From assembly GCA_934454035.1 (NCBI GenBank), contig CAKSFY010000017.1, positions 1 through 28,307 of the forward strand: a stretch of DNA of 28,307 nucleotides. The letters run 5' to 3'. The notes below the pieces were generated by a model. That model was not told the DNA's origin and ran no database searches. It saw only the letters and a program-made list of their open reading frames with translations. How positions within the stretch are numbered: position 1 is the stretch's first letter; each line of letters opens with the position of its first letter. Position numbers and translations under genes: made by a program. This stretch comes from an uncultured Clostridia bacterium (GTDB lineage Bacteria; Bacillota; Clostridia; UBA1381). Shown here piece after piece: positions 15,491 through 21,078 of this stretch.

Positions 15491-17182
15491 CTAAATTAAG
15501 CTTTGATATTCCTCCATATGATTCTCGTAAACGGTATAAGCGTCCAGAAGTCCGGCAAGACCGTCAATTCTTTTTGTTGCCCTTGTGCCCTTGCACGGCT
15601 GAATATTATCGTTTTTGTCACGCTCTACAGACGTGTTTGCAATGCACCACTTCAAAATCGGGTTATTGTTATATACAATCCTTTTCGAACAAAGGTCAGC
15701 GCCCAACGATTTCATTGGTGAAGAAAGCGTCTTTTTGCCTTGGTGTACCGGCACCATTGCCGCAGGGCCGAAAACAGATTTCATGTCCTCCACAAAATAA
15801 GTCGCGCTCCATGCGTCATAGCCTATATACGGCAGATATATGTCATATACATTCTGTATTTCCTCAAACCATTCCTTGACAAATTTGTAATGAACCTTAT
15901 TTCCGGGAGTAACTCGCATTAATCCCTGATCAACCCATTTATCATAGGGGATTTTATCTTCATGCGTTCGTCTTTCAAGCAAATCCTCAGGCAGCCAATA
16001 CATTTGGAGTACGTATATTTTATTATCATTAGGCACTTGAAATATTACCGTTCCGTTTGTTAAGTCGGTAGTGCTTGAAAGGTCGCAGCCGCCGATTCCG
16101 TACCTCGGTTTAAGCTTTGTTACATCAAATTTTTCCGTATTGTTTATATCCTCAAACGGCAGCCAGCTTTCGGAAGATGTTTCACGGATATTAAACTCTT
16201 TGCATACAAGATTTTTCACTAAAGCGCTGTTTTTCTTTGCTTTTTCCACTTTATCGCGCAAAGTGTTATAATTTTTTATCGTACCCAGTCCCGGATTTGC
16301 TTTTTTCCAGCACTCGGGATTTACCCATTCTTTGCGCTCGTCAAGCTCATAGATAAAAGGGATAAAATGTTCATCTTTATATCCCGTTTCATCAAAATAT
16401 CCGTTTATTATCCGCTCCGCTTCCTCATATTTATCATCATAAATATCCTCTCGCACAGTTCCTGCCGTAGATGTAATATATATAAGCGGCTGCTCTCGCG
16501 CAATAATTCCGTCAGCGATAATATCATATAATGCCCTGCCGTTTTTCCATTGGTGGATTTCGTCCATTAATGCGCCGTGAATATTTAGTCCGTCAAGTGT
16601 ATCACTGTCACTGGAAAGCGGCTTGAAAACGCCTTCATTAAAGTTTTCGCTTGAAAGTTCGGCAACAAGCGGCTTTATTCTTTTAAGAAGCGCAGGCGAT
16701 TTCTTTACCATTCTTTTGGATTCTGTCCATATGATTTTTGCCTGGTCCTTTTTTGTTGCAACTGCATAAATTTCTGGTCCGGGTTCTCCGTCACCGATAA
16801 GCAAATACAAGCCGACACCCGACGCAAGCAGTGATTTTCCGTTTTTCTTGCCGACAATTAAAAGGCTTTCCCGGTACTTTCGCAATCCGTTTATATCAAC
16901 AAATCCGAATATAGTTGCAAGGTGTGCCTTTTCCCACAATTCAAGCCTTACCGGCTTACCGCCGAATTTTCCTTTTGAATGCTTGCAATAGTTTTCAAAA
17001 AATTCTATAACATGATTTGCCCGTTTTGCGGAATAAAAATATTCGTTCGGATTATGTATGTCATATACTATTTTTTTGTATGTCTGCCTTATTTTTTTAC
17101 TTACAATTTCCTCACCGTTTTCGATTTTTTCCCAATACTCCAATATAGGGTTGTATGCGAGCGGATATCTGTAAAGAGTCAT
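15491..17182 (-). CDS. terL: Terminase large subunit
   Basis: A 563-residue packaging motor. The ATPase domain has a Walker A-type loop GKKNGKS (111-117) and a Walker B 'H-G-A-L-M-D-E' (202-208), with a coupling 'I-T-S-T-A-G' near 236. The RNase H-like nuclease domain starts at about 360 with 'G-I-G-G-C-D-L-S-S-T-T-D-L', includes 'G-Y-D-A-W' near 450, and ends with 'R-I-D-G-L-A-G-L-L-D-A'. It belongs to the Terminase_1 (HK97/phi-type) group, usually found in cos phages with an HNH gene nearby, as here. GTGAGG precedes the ATG, which overlaps the small-subunit stop by 4 bases. Confidence 0.96.
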   Translation of the reverse strand: MTLYRYPLAYNPILEYWEKIENGEEIVSKKIRQTYKKIVYDIHNPNEYFYSAKRANHVIEFFENYCKHSKGKFGGKPVRLELWEKAHLATIFGFVDINGLRKYRESLLIVGKKNGKSLLASGVGLYLLIGDGEPGPEIYAVATKKDQAKIIWTESKRMVKKSPALLKRIKPLVAELSSENFNEGVFKPLSSDSDTLDGLNIHGALMDEIHQWKNGRALYDIIADGIIAREQPLIYITSTAGTVREDIYDDKYEEAERIINGYFDETGYKDEHFIPFIYELDERKEWVNPECWKKANPGLGTIKNYNTLRDKVEKAKKNSALVKNLVCKEFNIRETSSESWLPFEDINNTEKFDVTKLKPRYGIGGCDLSSTTDLTNGTVIFQVPNDNKIYVLQMYWLPEDLLERRTHEDKIPYDKWVDQGLMRVTPGNKVHYKFVKEWFEEIQNVYDIYLPYIGYDAWSATYFVEDMKSVFGPAAMVPVHQGKKTLSSPMKSLGADLCSKRIVYNNNPILKWCIANTSVERDKNDNIQPCKGTRATKRIDGLAGLLDAYTVYENHMEEYQSLI

Positions 17183-17544
17183 AAGTCCTCACGCTCGTTT
17201 ACAAAATCATTAAATCCGTCGTCATCGGCTCGTTTTACCTCTGTTCGGGGGAGTAAATCCGTCAATTGTTTAATTGCTTTTTGATATGACGCATTCATCG
17301 TGTTGTATAAATCCGCTATCGGGCGCTTGCGGTCATACGGCTTTTGATCGCCTTGTGAAAATTCCTCCGTGAATCCGTTTTCGTTCAGGTCCTCCTCAAA
17401 TTCCTCAAGACTGATACGCATATATGCGGCTCGCTGAATCAACCCTTGAACAACGCTTATTTTTTCTTTGTCCAAATCCTTGTAAATGTTTTTCAAGCGC
17501 CGTTCTTCTTTTTTTATTCTGCTTTCTTTTCCCTTGTCCGACAT
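17179..17544 (-). CDS. terS: Terminase small subunit
   Basis: A 121-residue charged, helical protein directly upstream of terL with an ATGA overlap. The sequence has a basic helix (SRIKKEERRLKNIYKDL), a middle 'L-I-Q-R-A-A-Y-M-R-I-S-L-E-E-F-E-E-D-L' and 'Y-N-T-M-N-A-S-Y-Q-K-A-I-K-Q-L' near 80, the pattern of P27-type small terminases. It would bind the packaging start site and hand DNA to TerL. AAAGGGATG precedes the ATG. Confidence 0.85.
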   Translation of the reverse strand: MSDKGKESRIKKEERRLKNIYKDLDKEKISVVQGLIQRAAYMRISLEEFEEDLNENGFTEEFSQGDQKPYDRKRPIADLYNTMNASYQKAIKQLTDLLPRTEVKRADDDGFNDFVNEREDL

Positions 17545-17643
17545 ATTCTCATCCCTTTCCTTACTTCCGTTTTTATGCTATAAAATCCATATATTTTTGG
17601 CAAAATCAATTTAATTTCTTTCAAAATCAGCAAAAAAAGTATT

Positions 17644-17666
17644 AAAAAAACAGCCTTTTCGGGCTG
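17644..17666 (-). terminator. Intrinsic terminator between HNH gene and terminase genes
   Basis: On the minus strand CAGCC-CGAAAA-GGCTG is followed by TTTTTTTAAT. It lies about 100 bases before the small terminase gene, inside what should be a continuous late operon. A weak TTGCCA / TAGCAT pair about 60-80 bases further on could restart transcription, but I do not call it a promoter. Confidence 0.65.
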
Positions 17667-17697
17667 ATTTTATTTGGTACATTATTTGTAGATATTT

Positions 17698-17735
17698 TAT
17701 TATGGGGAGGGGGGTCACGTGCGCGACCCGTGTAT
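17698..17735. other. Candidate cos (packaging cut) region
   Basis: In the 250-base gap between the HNH gene and terS lies a run of GGGGAGGGGGG on the plus strand, followed by GGGTC-ACGTGCGC-GACCC, a 5-bp inverted repeat around a CACGTG core. G-rich stretches next to HNH and terS genes are where cohesive-end sites lie in many Firmicutes cos phages, and HNH proteins at this place are needed for cos cutting. The exact cut cannot be read from sequence. The rest of the gap (17545-17794) holds no convincing gene. Confidence 0.4.
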
Positions 17736-17794
17736 TACAGAAAGGTTGGGCATTCGGTCAGTTTTGCGAAAATCCCATTTTTGAAACAGGGGGG

Positions 17795-18109
17795 CTATAT
17801 CTTGCGAATCACGTCCCCGTTATCATCAAATTCCACAAGTAAGCCGCTCCGCTTCACAAAAGCATGAGCTTCTTCTCGGTCATGGCAGGTCTTACACTCA
17901 TATGATAAATTATCAAAACTCAAAGTAATTTCCGGGGTTGTAATATTATCCGGTGTTAATATAATTTTATGATGAACGATATATCCCGGTTGCTCCCGGC
18001 ATTTCTCACACAATCCGCCGTCAATCATAATCCGCTCCGCTATATATGCAGCTCTGCACTTCTGCCATGCCTTACTGCTGTAAAACTGTTTTGCGTATTC
18101 CTTTGCCAT
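17795..18109 (-). CDS. HNH endonuclease, packaging-associated
   Basis: A 104-residue HNH nuclease. The zinc-binding pairs are C34-E-K-C37 and C72-K-T-C75, the general-base motif is 'Y-I-V-H-H' (His46/His47), the central Asn is in 'S-F-D-N-L' (Asn67) and the last His is His76. Proteins of this kind beside terminase genes in HK97-like phages work with the large terminase to cut the cos site. GGAGCGG precedes the ATG. It is the first gene of the late region and follows a leader with a terminator. Confidence 0.92.
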   Translation of the reverse strand: MAKEYAKQFYSSKAWQKCRAAYIAERIMIDGGLCEKCREQPGYIVHHKIILTPDNITTPEITLSFDNLSYECKTCHDREEAHAFVKRSGLLVEFDDNGDVIRKI

Positions 18110-18136
18110 TCTATCCGCTCCGTTCAGATATAGCCA

Positions 18137-18171
18137 TAAAAAAGAACGCCCACATCAGGGACGCTCTTTCT
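18137..18171 (-). terminator. Leader terminator (attenuator) before the late operon
   Basis: On the minus strand AAGAGCG-T-CCC and GGG-CGTTCTT form a stem with one G-U pair and one bulged base, followed by TTTTTTA. The G-U pair exists only on the minus strand, and the T tract is on the minus side, so the direction is clear. It lies about 50 bases after the start site of the promoter at 18224-18258 and before the HNH gene, so late transcription must pass it. Confidence 0.65.
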
Positions 18172-18223
18172 TGAAAGGAAGTCGTGTTATGACATCTCGT
18201 TAGCTATATTATTTCATGATAAT

Positions 18224-18258
18224 ATTATAGCACAGAAAACGGGACAAACGGGGACAAG
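18224..18258 (-). promoter_or_regulatory. Putative late promoter with direct-repeat activator site
   Basis: On the minus strand an extended -10, TGC-TATAAT, lacks a recognisable -35 at the right distance. In its place stand two tandem copies of TTGTCCC(C)G (18238-18258). A strong -10 with repeats replacing the -35 is typical of activator-dependent phage late promoters. The ArpU-like regulator encoded nearby is the natural candidate activator, which is inference. Confidence 0.55.
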
Positions 18259-18292
18259 TTTTAAAATTTTTTGATTTTTTTTAAAAAAAGAC

Positions 18293-18321
18293 TTGACATA
18301 TGTGTACATATATGATATAAT
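18293..18321 (+). promoter_or_regulatory. Perfect consensus promoter of the locus B peptide
   Basis: TTGACA, a 17-base spacer and TATAAT, matching the housekeeping sigma consensus at all 12 positions. Transcription would begin near 18328, a few bases before the peptide's ribosome binding site, so the leader is very short (about 18 nt). Confidence 0.85.
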
Positions 18322-18330
18322 ATATATAGA

Positions 18331-18442
18331 AAGTGAGGTGAGACAATGAAGCGAGATAAAAAAAGTGACAAGGCTGCTCTAATCAACCTTATCACTGCAA
18401 CAATTAACTTAATAGTCTTAATAATCAGACTGTTAAGTGAGG
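18331..18442 (+). repeat. Direct repeat AAGTGAGG at both ends of the locus B peptide gene
   Basis: AAGTGAGG occurs at 18331-18338, where it is part of the Shine-Dalgarno site, and again at 18435-18442, in the last codons. The antisense RNA from the opposite promoter carries the complement of the second copy and could therefore pair with the first as well. Paired direct repeats of this kind mediate toxin mRNA recognition by RNA II in the Fst (par) system. Confidence 0.6.
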
Positions 18443-18450
18443 GGAAATAA
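18346..18450 (+). CDS. 34-residue amphipathic peptide, probable type I toxin
   Basis: The peptide opens with a basic, polar stretch (MKRDKKSDKAA), then has one hydrophobic helix-like segment (LINLITATINLIVLIIRLL) and a short polar end (SEGK). AAGTGAGGTGAG precedes the ATG. The gene lies between two convergent promoters that both match consensus fully, and the antisense RNA would overlap its 3' half. A 12-base-arm hairpin with one mismatch lies inside the ORF (18407-18438). Size, composition and arrangement fit type I toxins (Fst, TxpA/BsrG and Clostridioides prophage types), but the sequence matches no family I know. It could be another type of regulatory or membrane micropeptide. Confidence 0.7.
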   Translation: MKRDKKSDKAALINLITATINLIVLIIRLLSEGK

Positions 18451-18472
18451 AAATCCCCTCGCCCCTCGGGGC
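18407..18472 (-). ncRNA. Predicted antisense RNA of locus B
   Basis: Starting about 7 bases after a consensus minus-strand promoter, the RNA would run into the 3' half of the peptide gene. It passes a GC-rich hairpin (GAGGGG / CCCCTC, 10-base AT loop) and then a hairpin with 12-base arms, ACTTAACAGTCT / AGACTATTAAGT (one mismatch), where it may end. The T tract after that hairpin is weak, so the 3' end is uncertain. It contains the complement of the peptide's Shine-Dalgarno repeat. Confidence 0.55.
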
Positions 18473-18478
18473 AATTAT

Positions 18479-18507
18479 ATTATATCATTTTCGCTTCGCA
18501 ATGTCAA
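18479..18507 (-). promoter_or_regulatory. Perfect consensus promoter of the locus B antisense RNA
   Basis: On the minus strand TTGACA, a 17-base spacer and TATAAT, again a 12 of 12 match. It faces the promoter at 18293-18321 across about 150 bases. Since no minus-strand gene starts nearby, its product is most likely a short antisense RNA. Confidence 0.85.
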
Positions 18508-18590
18508 TGAAAAATTTCACATTTGCAATATCTGTTATTGCTCTTATTCTATCGGTTGTTAATTTGGTATTGACGGTATGGAGGTTATAA
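18507..18590 (+). CDS. Second hydrophobic micropeptide ORF, 27 residues
   Basis: The peptide begins MKNFTFAISV and consists of one hydrophobic segment ending in VVNLVLTVWRL. Its end resembles that of the upstream 34-residue peptide (NLVLTVWRL against NLIVLIIRLL), so the two may be related. The stop lies 2 bases before the RHH gene's ATG, and that gene's GGAGG overlaps its last codons. No Shine-Dalgarno site is visible, and the start (or an ATG two codons earlier) overlaps the antisense promoter's -35, so translation is doubtful. Confidence 0.35.
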   Translation: MKNFTFAISVIALILSVVNLVLTVWRL

Positions 18591-18592
18591 CA

Positions 18593-18772
18593 ATGGCAGC
18601 AAACACATCTGCTAAGGTTATTCAGCGTTATAAAAACAAAGTCTATAAAAGGGTTGTTGCAGACTTGCCTAAAGACCTTGTTGCACGCTGGGAGGAAAAA
18701 TTGCAATCGGATAATATCGGCAAGTCCGAATTTATCAGAAATGCAATCAAGGAGTATTTGGGTGAGGAATAA
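18593..18772 (+). CDS. Ribbon-helix-helix DNA-binding protein (Arc/CopG type)
   Basis: A 59-residue protein on the plus strand, opposite to its neighbours. After MAANTSAKVIQRYKNK comes the beta strand 'V-Y-K-R-V-V-A-D-L', then helix A (PKDLVARWEEKLQSD) and helix B (GKSEFIRNAIKEYL), the MetJ/Arc fold. The ATG with GGAGG 9 bases upstream is preferred to the ATG 15 bases further up. It would bind DNA as a dimer. It may repress the promoters on either side (18293, 18479, 18224) or act as a general phage regulator. Its own promoter is not clear; it could be read through from the peptide promoter. Confidence 0.8.
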   Translation: MAANTSAKVIQRYKNKVYKRVVADLPKDLVARWEEKLQSDNIGKSEFIRNAIKEYLGEE

Positions 18773-18791
18773 TCCTCGCCCTTTGCCTTTT
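18760..18791 (+). terminator. Terminator between convergent RHH and ArpU-like genes
   Basis: GGGTGAGGA-ATAA-TCCTCGCCC forms a 9-bp stem with one G-U pair, followed by TTTGCCTTTT on the plus strand. It includes the RHH stop codon and separates that gene from the minus-strand regulator that ends at 18790. Confidence 0.65.
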
Positions 18792-19185
18792 ACGGATATT
18801 TTCTTAAATGTCGGTTATGCCTTTTCTTAACTGCTTCTACCGTATTACCGCCGCCTATTTCAGTTGCAACCCTTTTCCAACTCGGTTTATATCCGCCTTT
18901 GATGTATCTTTCCTCAAATATCCGCCGTGTAAGACTGTCATCAATGGAAAATATATATTCCTCTATCCGCCGCTTTCTCTGCTTGAGAGTATGTATACGC
19001 TCCAATAACACTCTGTTTCGGTATGTATCTTCAAGCCCCGAAACTGTCATTGTATGCTGAGTGTACGGAAATTCACTGTCTGAGCCTTTTACCGCTCCAT
19101 GCAATATCTTTGTTTTAAGCTCGATATTCTTTTCCGTCAGCTCCTTGCATATACTCCTGTATTGCCTTAACTCCTTGACCGTCAT
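18790..19185 (-). CDS. ArpU/RinA-like late transcription regulator
   Basis: A 131-residue protein starting MTVKELRQYRSICKELTEKN, the typical opening of the ArpU/DUF1492 group of phage late regulators. The middle is helical with 'L-K-Q-R-K-R-R-I-E-E-Y-I'. The C-terminus holds a sigma-4-like helix-turn-helix ('R-R-I-F-E-E-R-Y-I-K-G-G-Y-K-P-S-W-K-R-V-A' then 'N-T-V-E-A-V-K-K-R-H'). Such proteins switch on packaging and morphogenesis genes. It is the last gene of the early/middle operon, close to the presumed late promoter. The frame stays open for 35 codons upstream, but AGGACGGTG is placed for this ATG and the upstream stretch codes for another small gene. Confidence 0.82.
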   Translation of the reverse strand: MTVKELRQYRSICKELTEKNIELKTKILHGAVKGSDSEFPYTQHTMTVSGLEDTYRNRVLLERIHTLKQRKRRIEEYIFSIDDSLTRRIFEERYIKGGYKPSWKRVATEIGGGNTVEAVKKRHNRHLRKYP

Positions 19186-19189
19186 ATCA

Positions 19190-19348
19190 TCACCGTCCTG
19201 TTTCAATTTCCCGTGAATTTCCTGCGTGCCTATGTACAAGTATAAGCCTGTCCGAGAATACTTTTGCCACAAGCCAATCATCTGAATCAAGCCGTGCCGC
19301 TTGTATCTGCTTCCGCTGCTTTACTGTCGGATTCTTGCCCTGTTTCAT
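19190..19348 (-). CDS. Small basic phage protein (DUF6906-like)
   Basis: A 52-residue protein beginning MKQGKNPTVKQRKQIQAARL and continuing 'D-x-D-D-W-L-V-A-K', then 'L-I-L-V-H-R-H-A-G-N-S-R-E-I'. This 'K-N-P-T-x-K-Q ... W-L-V ... L-x-[IL]-V-H-R' pattern recurs in small genes next to ArpU-like regulators in Firmicutes phages. GAGGAGG lies 8 bases before the ATG, and the start follows the ASCH gene stop by one base. The function is unknown; the basic N-terminus may bind nucleic acid. Confidence 0.75.
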   Translation of the reverse strand: MKQGKNPTVKQRKQIQAARLDSDDWLVAKVFSDRLILVHRHAGNSREIETGR

Positions 19349-19349
19349 T

Positions 19350-19949
19350 TTATACCTCCTCTACATAACACCAACCTTGCGGTGGACGTTTTATTCCGAA
19401 CTCGCTCAATTCTTTCGGCTTATCATAAATTTTAAGGTTAGATATATGCCAACCATAAAACTCTTCTATACCAGTCCCGACATACTTTCGCATTTCTTCC
19501 CATGATACGCAGGATTGTTCACATAGCCAATTTTCTTTGTATTTTGCATCCTCGTTGGTTGCAACTGTTTCGTAGTCACACTCACCACATTCGAAATAAA
19601 GGTCACAATCTTTTATGATTGTCTGTATTCTTTCAAAGGTTTCATCGTCCCAAAACTCACTCTCAAATTCTGTTATTTCATCGCATATAAACTCACCTAT
19701 GACTTTACCATTGCATTCTCCTTTAAAATGTAGCGTAGTGCAACTCTTGCCATACTCCCACCCATCATAAATCCGATGGGAACCATCCGGCATTCGTACA
19801 AGATGTTCTCTGCTGTGTTTTGTGCAATAAATATAACACTTAAACGGCGTATCTATTCTCGGTTTTGTTTTCCGTATCTCAATAATCTTTTTGCCACTTG
19901 CGATAAGCTCGCACCATTTCGGCTTAATGCTTATTAAAACACTTTTCAT
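19350..19949 (-). CDS. ASCH-domain protein
   Basis: A 199-residue protein. The N-terminal 'S-V-L-I-S-I-K-P-K-W-C-E-L-I-A-S-G-K-K-I-I-E-I-R-K' is the ASCH-domain signature, with the conserved Gly-Lys-Lys loop and 'E-I-R-K-x-K-P'. ASCH folds resemble PUA domains and bind RNA or modified nucleotides; some act as amidohydrolases. The Cys-rich middle (CDLYFECGECDYE) might bind a metal. The C-terminal 'I-x-x-W-H-I-S-N-L-K-I-Y' and 'R-P-P-Q-G-W-C-Y' are typical of phage members. It overlaps the preceding gene by 4 bases. The specific role is unknown. Confidence 0.85.
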   Translation of the reverse strand: MKSVLISIKPKWCELIASGKKIIEIRKTKPRIDTPFKCYIYCTKHSREHLVRMPDGSHRIYDGWEYGKSCTTLHFKGECNGKVIGEFICDEITEFESEFWDDETFERIQTIIKDCDLYFECGECDYETVATNEDAKYKENWLCEQSCVSWEEMRKYVGTGIEEFYGWHISNLKIYDKPKELSEFGIKRPPQGWCYVEEV

Positions 19950-20179
19950 TCCGTACCCTCTCCTTTCAGCATAAGGATTTGTTTTTCCAACTCGTTATTT
20001 TTAACCGCCAGCTTATAAAATTCTTCCTGCATGCGGCGGATGTCATCAGGGCTTTGCATTGTCGCCCGGTATTCCTCCAGCTCGTCCAACGCTTCAATTG
20101 CGGTTTGGTATTCCTCCGCACAATTCGGGGCATGTTTGAGCCGAGTTTTGAAATATTCTTTAACTTCGGTTAATTTCAT
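19946..20179 (-). CDS. Small coiled-coil protein
   Basis: A 77-residue, highly charged helical protein (MKLTEVKEYFKTRLKHAPNC). It has 'E-E-Y-Q-T-A-I-E-A-L-D-E-L' in the middle and a C-terminal leucine-heptad segment (NNELEKQILMLKGEG). The 'Y-Q-x-A-I-E-A-L' phrase is common in small phage accessory proteins of Clostridia. GGAGG precedes the ATG, and the gene overlaps both neighbours by 4 bases, so it is translated as part of the operon. No function can be assigned. Confidence 0.75.
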   Translation of the reverse strand: MKLTEVKEYFKTRLKHAPNCAEEYQTAIEALDELEEYRATMQSPDDIRRMQEEFYKLAVKNNELEKQILMLKGEGTE

Positions 20180-20616
20180 TCCTGCGCCTCCGTCATTTCT
20201 TTTACAAGGTTATCAATTTCGTTTAAACAGAAATAGTATGCTTCTTTCTTTTCCAATGTTGAAGATGTTAATTGTGATAAAACCATTCTATTCAACCGTT
20301 CCGCAAATTCTTTTATTGCTTCGGCTTTTGCCTGTTGCAATTTTTGCACCAGTCTGTCATACTCTCTGTCATACTCTTTTCTTGAATAATCTATGCTTTC
20401 TTCCATGTAAGATATTCTTTCTCTCAGTTCCTCAATCTCTGTCTTTTGGCGGTTGATTTCATTGTTCAGTTCTCGCATATAGTGTTCAATGCCTTGCTTT
20501 GCTCTAAATGTCGGAATTAACATAGAGCCGTTTGTATATACTTCTTCTTTGTCTTTGAAAGAATAGTCGTCAAAAAATTCATTAATCGTTTTTGGGAAGC
20601 TCATTGCATCGCCCAT
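20176..20616 (-). CDS. Coiled-coil phage protein of unknown function
   Basis: A 146-residue protein with a short N-terminal segment (MGDAMSFPKTINEFFDDYSF) and 'K-D-K-E-E-V-Y-T-N-G-S-x-L-I-P-x-F-R' around residue 20-37. A long coiled coil follows at about 50-115 (RERISYMEESIDYSRKEYDR), and the end is acidic. AAAGGA lies 9 bases before this ATG; in-frame ATGs slightly upstream are too close to that site. It starts inside the preceding small gene and overlaps the next by 4 bases. Similar proteins occur in early operons of Clostridia phages without known function. Confidence 0.75.
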   Translation of the reverse strand: MGDAMSFPKTINEFFDDYSFKDKEEVYTNGSMLIPTFRAKQGIEHYMRELNNEINRQKTEIEELRERISYMEESIDYSRKEYDREYDRLVQKLQQAKAEAIKEFAERLNRMVLSQLTSSTLEKKEAYYFCLNEIDNLVKEMTEAQE

Positions 20617-20695
20617 TGTCATCATTCCTTTCTGTAGCATCGATAATATCATCTAAATCCGAGTATATCCATTCGAGTAATTCACTGTCTGTCAT
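20582..20695 (-). CDS. 37-residue acidic protein
   Basis: A short gene beginning MTDSELLEWIYSDLDDIIDA and ending NELPKND. GGAGG lies 9 bases before the ATG, and it overlaps the genes on both sides, which supports translation. The N-terminal part would form one acidic amphipathic helix. No family is recognised. Confidence 0.55.
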   Translation of the reverse strand: MTDSELLEWIYSDLDDIIDATERNDDNGRCNELPKND

Positions 20696-20846
20696 TTGCC
20701 ATCGCCTCCAATAAGTGGCTATTCACTTCGTATTCAGCCATTTTTCTTAATCTACAACATTCATTTTCAGACCCACATTGCAAATGTATCAATACTTGTA
20801 ATTGTATTGCTATTTCGTTAAGAATTCTTTCTGTCTCTGTCATCAT
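20682..20846 (-). CDS. 54-residue helical protein
   Basis: The protein begins MMTETERILNEIAIQLQVLI and has a Cys-containing centre (QCGSENECC) and a second helix (RLRKMAEYEVNSHLLEAMA). GGAGGCGGAG lies just before the tandem ATGs. It begins inside the end of the membrane-protein gene and its stop lies inside the next small gene. Helical-hairpin prediction is by eye. Function unknown. Confidence 0.65.
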   Translation of the reverse strand: MMTETERILNEIAIQLQVLIHLQCGSENECCRLRKMAEYEVNSHLLEAMANDRQ

Positions 20847-21078
20847 GTCTCCGCCTCCATTTCTTCATTTTCTTAAATATAAAATTTGCGGGTTTGTAAA
20901 GCCAGCCCGGCAGGCTATAAATAAAATAAGCCATCAGTCCAGCCGGGAATAACACTGCCACAAAGAGCAGAAAACCAATATCATCAAGACACAATTCCTG
21001 TTGTTTAACACTGTAATACCATAGCTGCCAAATCAGGGTTAATATCATTCCGATTATGTAACCTATAATCCAAATCAT
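20818..21078 (-). CDS. Small membrane protein with two transmembrane segments
   Basis: An 86-residue protein with a first hydrophobic segment at about 2-20 (MIWIIGYIIGMILTLIWQLW), a polar stretch, a second at about 32-55 (FLLFVAVLFPAGLMAYFIY) and a strongly basic C-terminal tail (KKMKKWRRRHDDRDRKNS). GGAGGGG lies before this ATG, which overlaps the upstream stop as ATGA; the longer frame upstream would lack a site. It could be a superinfection-exclusion or other membrane accessory factor, but nothing proves this. Confidence 0.75.
   Translation of the reverse strand: MIWIIGYIIGMILTLIWQLWYYSVKQQELCLDDIGFLLFVAVLFPAGLMAYFIYSLPGWLYKPANFIFKKMKKWRRRHDDRDRKNS

Noticed and set aside
12449..17544. Search for a separate scaffold gene or prohead protease of the U35 type
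   Set aside because: The ClpP-like protease and the N-terminal delta domain of the capsid protein fulfil these roles.
18485..18706. Minus-strand frame of 73 codons opposite the RHH gene
   Set aside because: It covers the antisense promoter and the RHH gene, and has no start signals.
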